Source of the DNA: Chiridota heheva
Lineage: Eukaryota; Echinodermata; Holothuroidea; Apodida; Chiridotidae
Length of the DNA stretch: 64,000 bases
Direction of reading: 5' to 3'
Assembly (NCBI GenBank): GCA_020152595.1
Contig: JAIGNY010000904.1
Span: 228,501-292,500 of the forward strand
Numbering within the stretch: position 1 is the first letter of the stretch; each line of letters begins with the position of its first letter. A model generated the notes under the pieces. The model did not search any database, had not been told where the DNA came from, and was given only the letters and a program-made list of their open reading frames with translations. Shown in pieces: positions 12,201 through 27,200 of this stretch. Both the position numbers and the translations under genes were made by a program.

Positions 12201-15200
12201 TTTAAAGGCTCTGTAATTTGAACAGCCAGACTTATCAGACAATTCTTGAAGTTATAAAACTAGTTGGGTTTTTTCAGTTTTAAAGGTTTGTAAAATTTGA
12301 ATGGTCAGACTGTCTGACAGAGTTGCAATATTATATTATTATTATTACAATTAAAAATAGAAATGGCATATATTGAAAGCTATCTTATTTAACATGATAT
12401 ATGGAAGAGATAGTTTTGTATGAAAATGTTGCCTTTTAATGCTACCGAATTCTTGTGAATACATGAGATGTTTTCTTGTTTCACCAGATTCTTGGAGGAA
12501 TTGAAGATCGCGAGGAGGCGATGATCCTTTGTCGTTCGCTCCTTGATTCACCAGCGGTCTGTCTCGGCAGCATTGTTTTCCTTGTGCAATACATTATCAG
12601 CAATTATAGTGAGATGGTTACAGATTATGAAGAGCTACAAGCATTGTCTATTGGAGTGAAGGTGAAATTTACAGCACTCTTCTTAACCATATGAAAACTT
12701 ACAAAACAGGCACTGTGTAAACTAAACAATCACAGTTGAGAGGACCATAAACTAAAATAATTTGCCCGTGGGTGAAGTTACCTTATAGGTTAGGGTTCAA
12801 TTTGGACCTTTGCGTGTAAGTAGGTTAGGGTTAAATTTGGACCTTTGCGTTTAAGTAGGTTAGGGTTAGATTTGGACCTTTGCATGTAAGTAGGTTAGGG
12901 TTAAATTTGGACCTTTGCGTGTAAGTTGGGTGTCTGAATTTATTGCAAAGCAATTAAAAAGATCTGAAAACAATAAGAATAAAATATTTTGAAATTGTGT
13001 AATAGATTAAAGATTCTATGAGTATTGATTTGGTCTGTTTCTTCACCAATTTTTTTAATGATAGAAAGAATAGGATTGTCCATAATTCAGGAAACTTGAT
13101 ATTCCCGTATTAACTCGTGTTTGTCCCCGTAACTAGTGGAGATGTTTCAGGAATTCCATTTACAAAATCATTGCTACCAACTTTTGTTTTTGCATGAGAT
13201 CATTTTCATTTCTTGCTGAGATGAAATGATCTAACCGTGTTGTGTTATTGTAGTAGCAGGTCACACTGCAGAGAGGTGTGGTGCTTGCAAATGGTGAGCA
13301 TTGACTGGCTGGTCAACTAAGACCCTATTGTTTACCTTCATAGTGGTTTATGGTTGGGACAACAATAAATGACCAAAGACAATCATTATAAAAGAATTTG
13401 CTAATGAATCAAGGTCAGTGCTGTATTTGAAGAATCCATGAATATTTATTATTTTTTCAAAAATTTAGAAGAAGATTGTTGATTGTTGCCACTTACTCTT
13501 CAAATGAGACTCAAAGGGTGGCATTCCTGATAAAGATAGGGTAGGATAGAGTTATTGAAATCATTTCTTATTTAATCCTATTTCTCACTGAAAATTCAAG
13601 GCTTCGCATTAGTGATCCAATGCTGCACTATTATCTTGTAATTTCTTAAAACTATTCTGAACAATCATCTGTGATCTGCTCTTTTGATGGTTCTGTATGC
13701 AGGCCCTGTTGTGTTTACCAGAGAGGGCTCAAGAAGATTATACCCACTTGAAGGGGAAGCCAGACCTAATATTGGAGCAACTTCTTATGAACATGAAGGT
13801 AGTTTTAGCAGTTTTATTTGCTTTGATAAGATTATCTTGCAATTTCATACGAGTGTCACATTTTTCTTTAGTAAATGTGGAATGTCATCCCACTTTACCA
13901 TATAGTGTACCAAAAGTACTGGGTATCCCTATTTTAAATGTCTGCTTTTCCAAGAACTGTTTGAAAGAAGATTATCAATTTTTCTCAAAATTGTTTTTTT
14001 GCCATAAGTACCTAAATGGTTATCTTATATGTATTTCCAATCTCACCAAGATGCATTGTTTGTGGCCAGTAAAGGGAGTCGGCTGGCAAAGGATGATTAA
14101 AGCTTCTCTGTGTGTTCTCTGTTGCTTGATATCTTTACAAATGACAAGCTTCAAACTGATGGATAAATTAACTTTCAGTTGGAATAAGGTCTATGAACAC
14201 ATAGGCAATCTCTTTTTCCCCAAAGATTTTAATATTATGAGTGCATATTTCTATTCTGTAAGACATAAAAGAGGATTATAAAAATTCACCTTAACATCAC
14301 CTTTTTTGATCAGGTACATTTCTTTTGCATTGATCCTAGGTTGAGTGGGCAGGCAAAGTCTACACAGTCCTGCAACAGGAACTGGAGAGCACTCTGCTCA
14401 CTCACCCATCACCATCCTCACTGAAGAAAATGATACACCGTTATGCAAAGGAGGCCATTGATTTGCATGTTGTTCAACCCACCAGCCTAGGTATTTGGGA
14501 AACATGTATTACATAGAAATGAGAGTTAAGATGACAGTGTAAGGCTGGTACCTAAGCCAGCAAAAGGTGACCCTTTGATGTATGATGTTGGTACTCACAT
14601 CTTAAAGCCAGCAAAAGGGAACCCCCTGATGTGTGTCTGTGGGATGATTTTGTGTGAAGTTGGTGCTCGCATTATCCTAAAGCCAGCAAAAGGGAACCCC
14701 TTGATGCTTATATGTGAGATGATTTTGTGTCAAGTTGGTGCTCGCATTATCCTAAAGCCAGCAAAAGGGAACCCCTTGATGCTTATATGTGAGATGATTT
14801 TGTGTCAAGTTGGTGCTCGCATTATCCTAAAACCAGCAAAAGGGAACCCCTTGATGCTTATATGTGAGATGATTTTGTGTGAACTTGGTGCTCGCATTAT
14901 CCTAAAGTCAGCAAAAGGGACCCCATGATGTGTGTCTGTGAGATGATTTTGTGTGAAGTTGATAATCACATTTTCCTAAAACCAGCAAAAGGGAACCCCT
15001 TGATGCGTATCTGTGAGGTGATTTTGTGTGAATTTGGTAATCGTATTATCCTAAAACCAGCAAAAGGGACCCCTTGATGTGTATCTGTGAGATGAATTTG
15101 TGTGAAGTTAGTGCTAGCTTTATCCTAAAACCAGCGAAAGTGGAAACCTTTGATTTCTTTCAATCTTTTCCTTTTTTTGGATTTGAAAGTGATTGCCCTC

Positions 15201-18200
15201 TAAATGAATAATTAATTTGTCGTAATATTATGACAGTGGAATTTACTTTATGATCAAGCATCATCTTTCATGATAAAAGGCAGTAAAAGGAACAAACTAG
15301 TGAAAGTATTTAAAAATCATTTTCTGATTTCATTAATATTCATTTTTTGGAATGATGGAATGATTGAACCTTGCACATATAATGCAATTAATAGACATTT
15401 TAATGTTTTTTTTTGTATGAAACAATGATATGTTTTTCTCAAGTGCCTTATACTTGTTTCGAGGAAAAATAATTATATATTTTGAAGCAAATATTTTAAA
15501 TGGAACGTTGACTTAATTGATTTTATCTGCAAGGATATTTCTTCTTGAATGTATCTAGCTACAATTTGCTAGCCTAAGCAATTAAACAATTTTGGATATA
15601 TGGCTTTTGTGAAAGCATTATCAACTTTTATAGCACTGCTTTTATGCATATTTTGAACATATTTTCTTTCAAAGAGCTCTATCTAATGCATGTATTGCAC
15701 AATTTAGCAATGATTAGCACATGCTTAATAAAGTGAAAGTATGTACTCTGTGCAGTTAATGATTGATTTCTAACATATTATTATATGTAAAACTTGTTCC
15801 AAAGTAATCTATTCCCTGTCAGTCATTGAGTTCCTTGAAACTTTCTGGATTTTCTATTATTATGAACGGATGGGTATGATTATATTCAAGCTCCAATCCA
15901 TAGTATTTTGTATTTGTTTGCATGGATTGCTATGTTTTTATTCCTCTTTAGATGACAGCTTTGAAGTCATCAGTAATCTTTCAGATGAGTGGGAACTTAC
16001 CTTTGTGACTGGTAAACCAATTGAACAACGCTCCCTTTAAAAAAAAAAACTTATAAAAGCACTGTTGGGTTAAAGTAGTCTTGGATCTTAGTCGCTGTCA
16101 TTCATTTGCTGTTTTTGTTATAGATTTACCTTCATTTTATACTTTTAATGAATTTTAAAGGAAGCTCATCCCTCACGCGGAGCATGACCTCTACCTCTTT
16201 GATGAGTCTCACCACTGTTATATCACCCAACTTTAAAAGTAGAGGGCGCCACTCAACTAATGTACCACCACCATCTATACCTGTGCCAAGAAGCAGTTTA
16301 GACAAAGGTTATAATTTGTTTTGAATTTTGTTGGTGTTTGTTTTCATGTTTGTTTCAGGAAGATTAAGTTGTAATGAAAAGAATCTTATTAATAATAATA
16401 CATAAATTTATATAGTAGCACATTACGTTTAAGGAAATTAGATACGAAAACAAAAATAAGAATACAGAAATGACAACATAAATAGAAATACAATGGATCA
16501 AGCTGCACATTACATTAATGTCTTTTTAAACAAAAGTTTTGAAGAAGGTCAGGGATACATTATTAATACATTTGAGTTCAGTTGGGAGTGAATTTTACAA
16601 CCAAGGACCTTTATAAGCAAAGGCCCTTTCGCCAAGAGTTTTATGCTTAATACAGGGAACAAATAGGGACTTGAAACGAAAGTCATAGCAGGATGATTTT
16701 TCAAGTACCATTTTACATAGATATTTTGGAGCAAGGCCTTTAATGCACTTGAAAACTTGTAAAATAATTTTATAATCAATTCTTTGTTTGACTGGCAACC
16801 AGTGAAGGGACTTCAAAACAGCATTGATGTGAGAAAATTTTGGTAGTCTGACAATCAACCAAGCAGCACCATTAAGTATTCTTTGAATTCTGTAAAGTTG
16901 ATAATCAGGTAGTCCAACAAGAAGTGAATTACAATAATCAATGTGAATTATAACAAAAGCATTAAGGCCTGTTGTCATAATAGTGGCGGTTGCCGTATCA
17001 CTGCAGCCGATGCAGCTTCAGACTGTCACTATGCAGGTGACTTTTAACGATAGACCATCCACACTCGGTGCCGCGTATCACGATTTTTGATGAGCTGGGT
17101 AATTCACGCATGAGAGATTTCACGGCCGCCACGGTATAGGAATTGCCAACATGATAATAAACAGATTAGATGTATGCAAATGCCGCGGTGTACTATAAGA
17201 CTGTTATTGTGAAAATATTCACATTTGATAGACGCGACCGCCGTGGCATACGAGTTCACGATCTTAAAAATAAACTTGAAACAGAAAATAGTTTTCTTCT
17301 TTATTAATTGTCTTCTTTATTCCCTGGAAAACTTCGATTTAGTTTTCCAATATAAAAACGGTATATTTGGAGAATTATAAACTTAATTGTTGCATCTTTT
17401 TTTGGGGAGGTGAGGGCATGAAGAAAGTAAAATAGAATAAGTTTATCCTACCTCACCATGCCCACCGTGGTATAAAGATCGTCAATATGAATTCTAGAAA
17501 AAAAAATAGCAATCTCCTGTTTTGATTATTCCCTTGAAGTTTCGACATAGTTTTCCCATATTGAAAAAAGGTTAAATCAAATTTTGGGATGCATGTAAGG
17601 GCAGGAATAAACTGAAATAAAAAAAAAAAGTTTATGCTACCTTACCATCCCAAAAATATAAATTAATTCCATATATTCCATATAAATGTGTTACAGTGTG
17701 TCTTTTCTTCTCCTCTCTATGTCAAGGATTTTATAATCCCCTCGGCCCTGTGTTGTTTTTCCAATCTACCTATTCCTAAATAGTTGGCCCAGAAGAATTT
17801 GCGTTGAAGGTTAGAAACACACATGGATCAATGAATCAAACCAGGGTAGCAATGCAAAGAAATCAAGAAAATTCATATGCAACGATGACCTTTGGCCTAT
17901 TGTTGAAAATATTCCAGCTTTTAAGAGTCTGCTAATGTGCGATAAAAACATTGAAGAAATTCACATTTTACACCTATTGTGATAAAAATTAAAGATTTTT
18001 CCACGTCTTTTAACATTTAAAAGAGTAACAATTATTTCAAACAAATAATTGTATTTACAGACGGATTAAATGTTTGCCTGGGTATTGTTATTGTTTTTAC
18101 GACCGGATTACGCATCACAAAATCAGCACGTGTTGACATAAATTAATTAGGTAACAGGCTGCTCATGCTCAAAACTCCGCAATATTCTCACGCCTTGTGA

Positions 18201-21200
18201 TCTGTCTTCTCAAGTTGCGGAATTCACACGTGGCCGCTATAGCGTTTCTCAACATGTGTAGTTACGGACAATAAACAATCATTAACTTGAATATTTATTG
18301 ATACATAACAGCCCCATCAGTGCTGATTCGGGTGAAAATAGAATGGCTAAATCATTCAAAAAGCTATTTCAGGTGCACTAATTTATACGGTGCAGCAGAT
18401 TAGACCGTATCACTGCTTTAAACGCAGTTTGGCAGTGACCCAGATATTTCTCGCAGCAGTAGCGACATCAAAGAGGAAATTGCATAATCCCGCTTTCTAT
18501 CTTTGTATCAAAATACAGTTGTTTTGTTTTCAATGTGGGAACGAATAATCGGGTTAGACCAGAGGATCGATTATCGTTACATTATCGTTACATAAATATG
18601 ATGAATGTTAAATATAATACAAACAGAAAAACGGGAAGAACTAATTTGAATTTCATATTAAAGTGGTCATGCTAATTACGCGAAACTTAATTGTGCATTC
18701 ATATCAAGGTTTAATAATTTTATTTAGGTCCTATCATCAATAATGACTTGCAATCAGCAGAGCTGGGAAGGGGGTGTGCGGGGTTCAGCCCAATAATTTT
18801 AGTTCGGATATGTCCTTCTTTTTTTCCATGAAAGTCTAATAGATTTTCTCTCTGGTTTCTTTCTTTTTAGTGAGATAAGTATTCTTTACCTTGTATTATC
18901 TATTTGATTTCTTTACTGTTAAGCATGCAACAGTTTTTTTTGTAATTTTCTTTTGCTTTATATTTATTTTAATAAGCTTTTTTTTTGTTCTGCATGATTT
19001 TTTAAATTTGTATTCTTGTTCCTCGCATTTTATATACTGTCATGTCTGGCGAAGGAATGAAAAAGATATTTCTTTTCTACGGTATATACTGTAAGTACAA
19101 CATTTATTGGCCTACTTCTGGTTGCTCCCCCCCCCTCCCCCATTATTGTGGAATTACGAGGGAATACTCCTATAATGGGGGTATTCCCCTCTACCCTAAT
19201 TAACATTTTTCCTTGTCTCCTGTTGTATAAATACAATTTGTTCTCCACACGACCGTGACATTTACACTTGTATTTAGCTATTGATCCCATCCAATATTTT
19301 TAGTCTATTTACCTACAGGGGACAAGAAATACCAATAAAAAAAAGAAGATAAGTTGGACGATTTTTACCATCCCCTCCCTGTAGCCACAACCGCTCCTGC
19401 CCAATGCCCCCGTCCCCTCTAATCAATGGAAAATCGCATCATACCTCTAACTCTCCCCCATTACTTTACATGAAACTAAATCCGGCATGGACCCTGGGTA
19501 CTCAGTTTATTGCACAATACATGACAATGGACGGTACTACTGAATGTATTAGGGACGTGATATTTATACCTAATAAAGTACACATTGAAGTGAGTTTTTT
19601 TATCCCTTAATAATCTACCGACAACTATTTGAGAAAAAAATCAAAAATGTTGTACTTTTAAGAAAGGAATTTGAGATGTATACTTACGAGTTTTCCACTT
19701 TTAATTCCCATAGTACAGTGGCACTTTCTTCTTAGCGGCTAGAAGTATGATAACTTGTGTGGCCTTATACATACCAGGTAGGAGGTTGTACATAAATTAT
19801 GTCCACATGGATGGTTGGAAATTACGGAGATATTTTGTTAAGTTCAAGGGGAAAACAGTAGTAATTTCTTCATCAATTATGGTGAACAGTTCCAAAAAGT
19901 CAAATGAAACAATTCGGGAAATAACTTCAAAAAGAAATTTCTTAATATTTCATGTCTCTATTTTTGAAGTCACCAACAAATTTGGTACCATGATTTCTAT
20001 GTTTTGCGTTGCTCATTGAACAAAGCGTTTTGACAAAGAAAGTACATTAAATATAAGATTTTCTGATCGGGATAATTTTTTATTCAAGAACTATTTATGT
20101 AAGAATAAAAACACTAGACAAACATCAATATTTAAGATACGATCGTGACTGTTTTATTTCTTCAATTTAATAGTACATGTTAACTTGACTTTCACACTTA
20201 CTGCACATACGAGAAGCAGAAAGTGCATGTTTGCATTACGTAGTAAATATAAATGAATATATTTCTAGATCTGACGAAAGCTTTTGACACACTTGACCAC
20301 AACATCTTATTAAAGAAACTATATAATTATGGCATACGTGGTCCCACGTTATCCTGGTTCACTAGTTACCTATCCGACCGTTCTCAATATGTTTCTATCT
20401 TAAATTCAAATTCAACTTACCGTAATATTGCATATGGTGTACCCCAAGGATCCATTCTTGGGCCTCTTCTTTTTTTACTTAATATCAATGATTTACCCAG
20501 TGTTAGCTCTAAGTTTAAATTTATATTATACGCTGATGACTCCAATGTACTTTGTGACAGCTGTGATATCAGATCATTGGTAAATACTCTAAACAGTGAA
20601 ATGCCTAAAGTAATTACATGGTTTAAATCTAATAAGTTACATCTTAATGCAAATAAGTCGGTCGCTATTCTATTCCATACTCATCAAAATCGTATCAATA
20701 CTTCTGGTTTCCATATAGTAATAGATAACAAAAATATTTTATTTTCTGTATCAACTAAGTTCTTAGGGTCATTATTGATAATCATTTATCTTGAAGTAAT
20801 CATGCAAGCTATGTTTGTGATAAGATTTCAAAGGGTATCGGCATTATTGGCCGTCTAAATATCAGCTTCCACATAATATTTTGCTTACTATTTATAATAA
20901 TTCAATATTACCTTAACCTGGGGGTTCACCTACCATTAAAATATTACGAAACTTTTCATCCTCCAGAAAAGAGCATTGCGAGCCATCTCCAATTCTTCCT
21001 TCAATTCCCCGTCAGCCCCCCCCCCTTTTTTTTTTAAATTTAAAGTCACTAAATATGTTTGATTTATTTAATTACCATACTTCTATTTTTATGTTTCGTT
21101 ATTATAAGGGCACCCTTCCAAACATTTTTTCACATTATTTTGCTTCCAACAGTCAATTCCACATGTACAATACATCAATGCCAATGATTTACTAACTCCA

Positions 21201-24200
21201 CTGTACAATCTTGATATCTCTCAACATTTTATAAAATACAAAGGCATTTTTATATGGAATTCCCTACTAATCAATCTTAGAAATTGTTCCACTCTCATGA
21301 CTTTTGAAAGTAAACTTAAAGCCCATCTGATCAAATCCAGTAGTAATTCTAGGAACTAACTCGTCCTTCACTTTTGGTTTTTGGTATTTTATGTATATAG
21401 CGTAACTATTGAATTTTTTTTCTTTCGTTTTCTTTTTTTTCTTTTCTTTTCTTTTTTTTCTCATTTCTTGTAACTGTGTAAGGGGGTACCTCACCTACAG
21501 ATACATTCGTGTCTTCGGAGTGCTCCCCCAAACCAATTAACTTTGTAAATATGTCACTTTTGTTATATTTTGTATTATGGTTTGAAATAAAGTGCGATCA
21601 ATCAAAATAACGGTAGCATCTTTCACGCGGCGGATTAGTGTGGGTTGCTATGGAAGGTCTATTGTTAAGATCCTGGCGGAGATCTCGCGATAAGGATGCA
21701 GTATACTCGCGTTAAAAGGGCGTCCACTTACGACTACGGGCCTAATAAGGGTTTTCATGGAATCTACTTTAAGATATTTGGCAATCTGACGAATGTTATA
21801 AAGACCTTGATAAGCTTTGGCACCATGAGAATGCTGCGGCCTTCTTAGTAGGAATAACTGCACTCTTTTATTTGACACTGCCGTAGTATGAAGTTTATAT
21901 AGTCATGCATTCAAATTCAAACACTTTCACAAATTTCATATTTTTTGTGGGCAAGTTTACTGTGTAGTTATTCTCAAATGTATTTTTAAATGTTAGCAAG
22001 AAATGATGTCTACTAACCATTGTCATCAACAATCCCATTTCATTTATTTTTCCTTGTTTGATTACATCATAGCCTTAATTCTCACACAACCATCTACTTG
22101 TAGATAATTCACGGCTCGCCTATCCAAATGGCAACATTACTCCTAGTGTGAAACATTTTGTATATATTGAAGATTTTGTTCTTGTGGAAATATGTCTGTG
22201 AAAATGATGAAATTGTTTTTATGGAAATTGGTTAATTTAAGGTAAAAAGCTGATATTCTGGATAAGAAAGGTTTCTAATTTTAAGCATTTTTTTATGGTA
22301 CCCCAAATGATGACGATGATGGTGGTTCCATGTGTCACACAATTACGGATTTCTTCAATGTTTGGGCTAGAGATTTATGTGAAAAGTGCCAAACATGGCT
22401 TCCGTGTAGACATGTGATTGAGGTAGGGGTAACGCAATTAACATGATGACGTTGGTTTGACCTCCATTGAAATTAATGTCAATGAGTGCAAGAAATAAAG
22501 TGAGAAGTGTTTGTAACGTCATTTATATAAATGTTGAAGAAGCTGATGGAGGTATTAAAAGGCAGGACCAAGTATCTGTGGAGCATAGTCATATTACTCA
22601 AAGACTGACAGCGATATATATAAAAGCGTGAATTTCAAAAAAATATAGTACCAATGAGGACCACGCAGAAAATAAGCCCAGTGACAAGGGCATATGCTTG
22701 ATTGTTATGCGTTCCTCAAAAGTTTTGTTATATTGATGTTTTGGAAAAATGTGGTATTTCTGTGTCAAGTGTAAAGCGGATTGTTCCGACAAGAAATCAA
22801 AATAGCCAAGTCCCTATTCCACAGAAGAAAATGTGCTGCCCACGTAAACTGGATGAGAGCATCGAGAGGAATCTTTTCTACGTCTTTGTACTCCAGCAGA
22901 TTGGAGTAACCGTTTGGAGGAGAATGTTCCTTCGCCTACAGGAAGGAACATGGTCCTCCAAACGGTTACTCCAATCTGCTGGAGTACAAAGACTAAATGG
23001 TTCATGCAGGACTGTTTGACGAATGTTAAACTGTAATGGCAATTTGTACCTACAATCGAGGAAGATAAGCGCACATGAACTGACTTTGCGCGGCACATGA
23101 AAAAAAGAGAAAAATACAGATGTTTGGACTAAAGAGGTTGCATTTTATTTAGATGCCGCTTTATTTCTGCATAAACTGAATCCTTTGGATCAAGCCCGGG
23201 CACCGAAAACAAGAGTATGAGGGAGGAAATTAGAAGGGTTGATACAAGGGTGTCTGTCAAAAGGACAGAAAGGTGGAAGTGGAGGGGATATACTGAAGGG
23301 CAGGATGAAATTGTAAAATGAAAAAAAAAGCTGGGGGGGGGCTACATCTCTGTCTGTATTGTGAGAAGGCAGGTATATAGTTGAGAAATATTTTGCCGTG
23401 TTTGATGTATTTATTTCCGAGAGAGAAGAATGGGATGAAGGAGTATTAAGTCTATTCCAAAGGATTACATTGACCTGGTAATTGCAAGCATGATAAAGAG
23501 AATCGATGAGATTATTTGGAAGCGTGGACAACATCTGAAATATTGACATTATATTCTCTGTGGAGAGTGTGCACATTATCTGAAAACACTATTTCTTTCC
23601 AAAACGCACTTTCAAAAAACATTACCGCTTTTATCCTCGACCGACTGAGTTGGTTCACTGTCTGCACAAATGCATCTGTCTAAAATGGATAGAACAAACA
23701 TTTCAGCAACTCAAAAAAGAATGCATTCATCACAATGTCAATACATGTCAGTATTGTAATGCATGCTACGATTTATGGGCTTTATACACACCCTTTGTGG
23801 TCATTTCAAACAAGAAAAAATATGGAAAAAAACATATTTCCGTGCAAAAACAATGTAACCTCTTCCAGCCCCCCTCCCCCCACCATAGCCCCGCTCTCAG
23901 AAATAAATAAAATAAGATATGCCAAAATATTTATCAACTAAATTTGTAAATTATTGGGGATAAATATATTCTGGAACCATCAGATGATTGTTAGCAAGCA
24001 ATTTTGACAATATCAGAATAATACAAAAAATTCCTCCTTTTCACAAATTTCATTATTAACCCATGAATTTGTATTTTGGACAGGGATTATACCATCACAG
24101 ATGAAACAGAAACGAGTATTCTTTTAATGCTGACAACAGTTCTTTTTTCACAGTTTCTGAAGGCATTTCTTTGGTTACATTTCACTTGTATTTTTGTGAC

Positions 24201-27200
24201 AACACACTTCATCTTCATTTGTATCACCTGCATCATGCTTTCATTTCATCACCGCACTTTATAGCATCATCAAGTCCTCTGCAACCCAAGAGTCCTCACA
24301 ATACCAGAATCAGCCCCCAAATCTTCACAGGCGCAGGATCATTCAAGAGGGTGTCATCGATCGGTCCCGATGGAAAAGAAAAGGAGTTTGTGCTTCCAAC
24401 TTCGCCACCAAATAAGGAGGACTGGGTGCCAGATGGATCAGTCACGCATTGCATGTTGTGTAAAGAAGAGAAGTTTAGTATGGTAAGTTTGATGTTCAAG
24501 TTAGATGTTTAATGTTCAAATACAATTTTTTGTGCTCCAAAGATATTGCCTAATCTGAGAAAGGGGCTAAGTAATCACGCTTCTCTCAAATCTTTGTCTA
24601 TAAGCTCTTTGATTGTCGAACCAATTACCATGCTGCTTCACACTACTTAATTGTACTAAGCCTATCTTTAGTCTGGCTTTGTTATTAGTGAAGCTAATGT
24701 TCATTTTCAAGTCTACATGTGGCCGAAAATTATTGAAGTATCTTTTCCTTTAAAATAAGCTCCTTGTAAATAAATGATTTGAAATAAAAACAGACTTCAT
24801 ACAATATTGCCATTCAATCCATTTAATGGTACAACTTGTGCAACCCATAAGTTCTTTACATTGACAACATCTTAATAGCAGTATTGAGAGCATATAACAA
24901 TGTACCTATCCTTAGCCACTTTGAGTAAAGTTAACCTGATGCAGACTGTTGGACTGTTGGTTTGAAGTCTAACAGCATTTAATCTTAAACTAGGAATTTG
25001 GTATTAGGTAACAGTGGGTATGATGCATTTTATATGGATTAATGATGGCCCTAACATTAAACTTTATGAGCTTTCAGCCTAGGTATAGGAACTGGGGGAG
25101 GAGTGGGAGGGGGGCGGGGCACTGGGCAAACATTCCCCACACTTTTCCGGAAAATGACAAAAGTGCCCCTTTTGAAAATGAAAAGTGCCCCTCAAATACT
25201 GTCAAAGGTGCAAGAACTGATGGAATTTGTACACACTTTTTGAAAAATATAACAGACGTTCCCCTTGTAAAATGAATGTCCCTTAATTACTGTCCAAACT
25301 AGCAACTTTTGTCAGTGCCATGTACAGGAAAATGAGTTTCCATTGGAAGATTACCCATTTCTAAAAATGAAGTTCGCATTTTACTTTACTTTATTATCTA
25401 TAGACAGGGGGCAGATATATGCATATGACTTGGGAGCTGCCCCCTAAGAGGTTGTGCCTCCCTCCACTTTTTGAAAGCTTCCTACACCCCTGGCTTTCAG
25501 TGTTCAGGTGTTGTTGCCAGCACATTCCACTGAAGAAAAAAATATGAAATACAAACTGTTGCAGTTAGATGGTTCATTGAAAAGGTTATTTCTTCAGTTT
25601 CTTTCAAAAGTAAAGTACTTTTGGCTTTAACTCAAAATAATAATTGGTTTCAAATGATTGAATAGGTTTGATGAGAAGCTTTGGATGTTTGGTTGAAACT
25701 GATGCATAAGACCTCACAACTAATTGTAGTTAAGGCATTAATTGTTGTCCTTGCAGTTGAATCGTCGACATCATTGTAGAAGATGTGGGCGTGTTGTATG
25801 TTGGCGCTGTTCACAGCTTAAAGCTCTTGTTCAAGGCTATGAGGATACTCCTGTCAGAGTTTGCAATGAATGCTACAATATGTTCATCATGCCGAGGTGA
25901 GAACAAGTATTTATGAAACTCCTAGATGACATTATTCTCAGCCTTAGAATGGCATCTAAGACCAGGCACCCTGATATTTATTCACTAATTGTTGTTTATT
26001 GAAGGGTTATAGCATGTTTTTTTTTCATGTAGGCGCTAACAATTGATCCTGAATCCATAGGGTCAGACGGGATGAAGAACAAAGGTGGTGTATTTTCAAA
26101 AAAAGCGCCATTCGATGTGCATGCTTGACCTCTTCAAACTTTTTACTTAAAAGAATTAGATTTGCCCACGATGAGAAGATGCAATATTATTTTGACAAGA
26201 AATGTTTCTCATCAAATTGAAAGTCATCTGTTATTCTTAGTATCCTTCATCTTTGCTTTCTCCAAGGCACCTAGGAGGAAGGTTGAGCTCAACACCTGTC
26301 TCTCTTGAAAAGCGTCCAAATCTTGTACAAGGTAAGCAGAACAAATCTTTTCTTATCAAAAGTTTTTCAAAAAATGCAGTCATTTTAGCTTTAGTGGTAT
26401 TTTGAATAGGTATATTTTATCTTTGTATTCCAGAAATTGAATTCATTCTGGATTTTTTTTTAATTCAGTCTTCTTTGTGAGTTGTTTTCATCATATGGTG
26501 TTTCAATCTGATTTTGTAGTTAGGGGGATATTATTGCACAAGCCAAGAAAGTTATACTATGTGCAACTCTTTACACATTCAGTCTTTAGTCATAATTTGT
26601 AGAAGTGACATGTACTAGTCGACATTGTTTAAAGCTTTGGAATATGATTGCTACCTAATATTCCAGGATCTACGAAAGAAATTTCTGCAAGTTCATAGGG
26701 GACAATGGGCATTGAGCTTCTGTATAGACTTGGCTATTGCCTCGTTTGCTGAAGGAGTCAAGCTAGCCATCATCCAGCAGCAAAAGGACATTAGGGAAAG
26801 CTGTGTGGCATTACAGTACTAAGGGCCCCTCTTCAGTATTAGAAACACATGTGGAACTTGCTTTGATTGAAATTGCTTATTTTATTTGAAGTATTAAATA
26901 TTGGAACAAATAACAAACAGTGATGAAAGATGAACGTATTTTATTAATTGTGTGGTTTAGGCTCTGGTCAGTCCTCGGGCCGTGCAACCCCTCATTCTGC
27001 TGGATCTGGAACTCCAACATCCAGTGACCAGAACCAGTCAGACTTTGCTGCAAACCTGCTGGTACGAGACATTGAATGGCGCCTATCAACAGATACAGAA
27101 GAAAATCAGAGAATCAGAGAGGAGTTCTGCTTTGATAAGGTACAGAATCTGACTTATTTTTAAAAGGGTAGTGTTTTCCTGATAAATCCATATGTTATGT

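Noticed and set aside
14575-14928. 117-codon frame with ILKPAKGNPLM repeats
   Set aside because: Translation of the 75-bp tandem array in intron 14.
23190-23576. A separate minus-strand gene in intron 16
   Set aside because: No recognisable domain, biased composition, no splice or start context; purine-rich low complexity explains the open frame.
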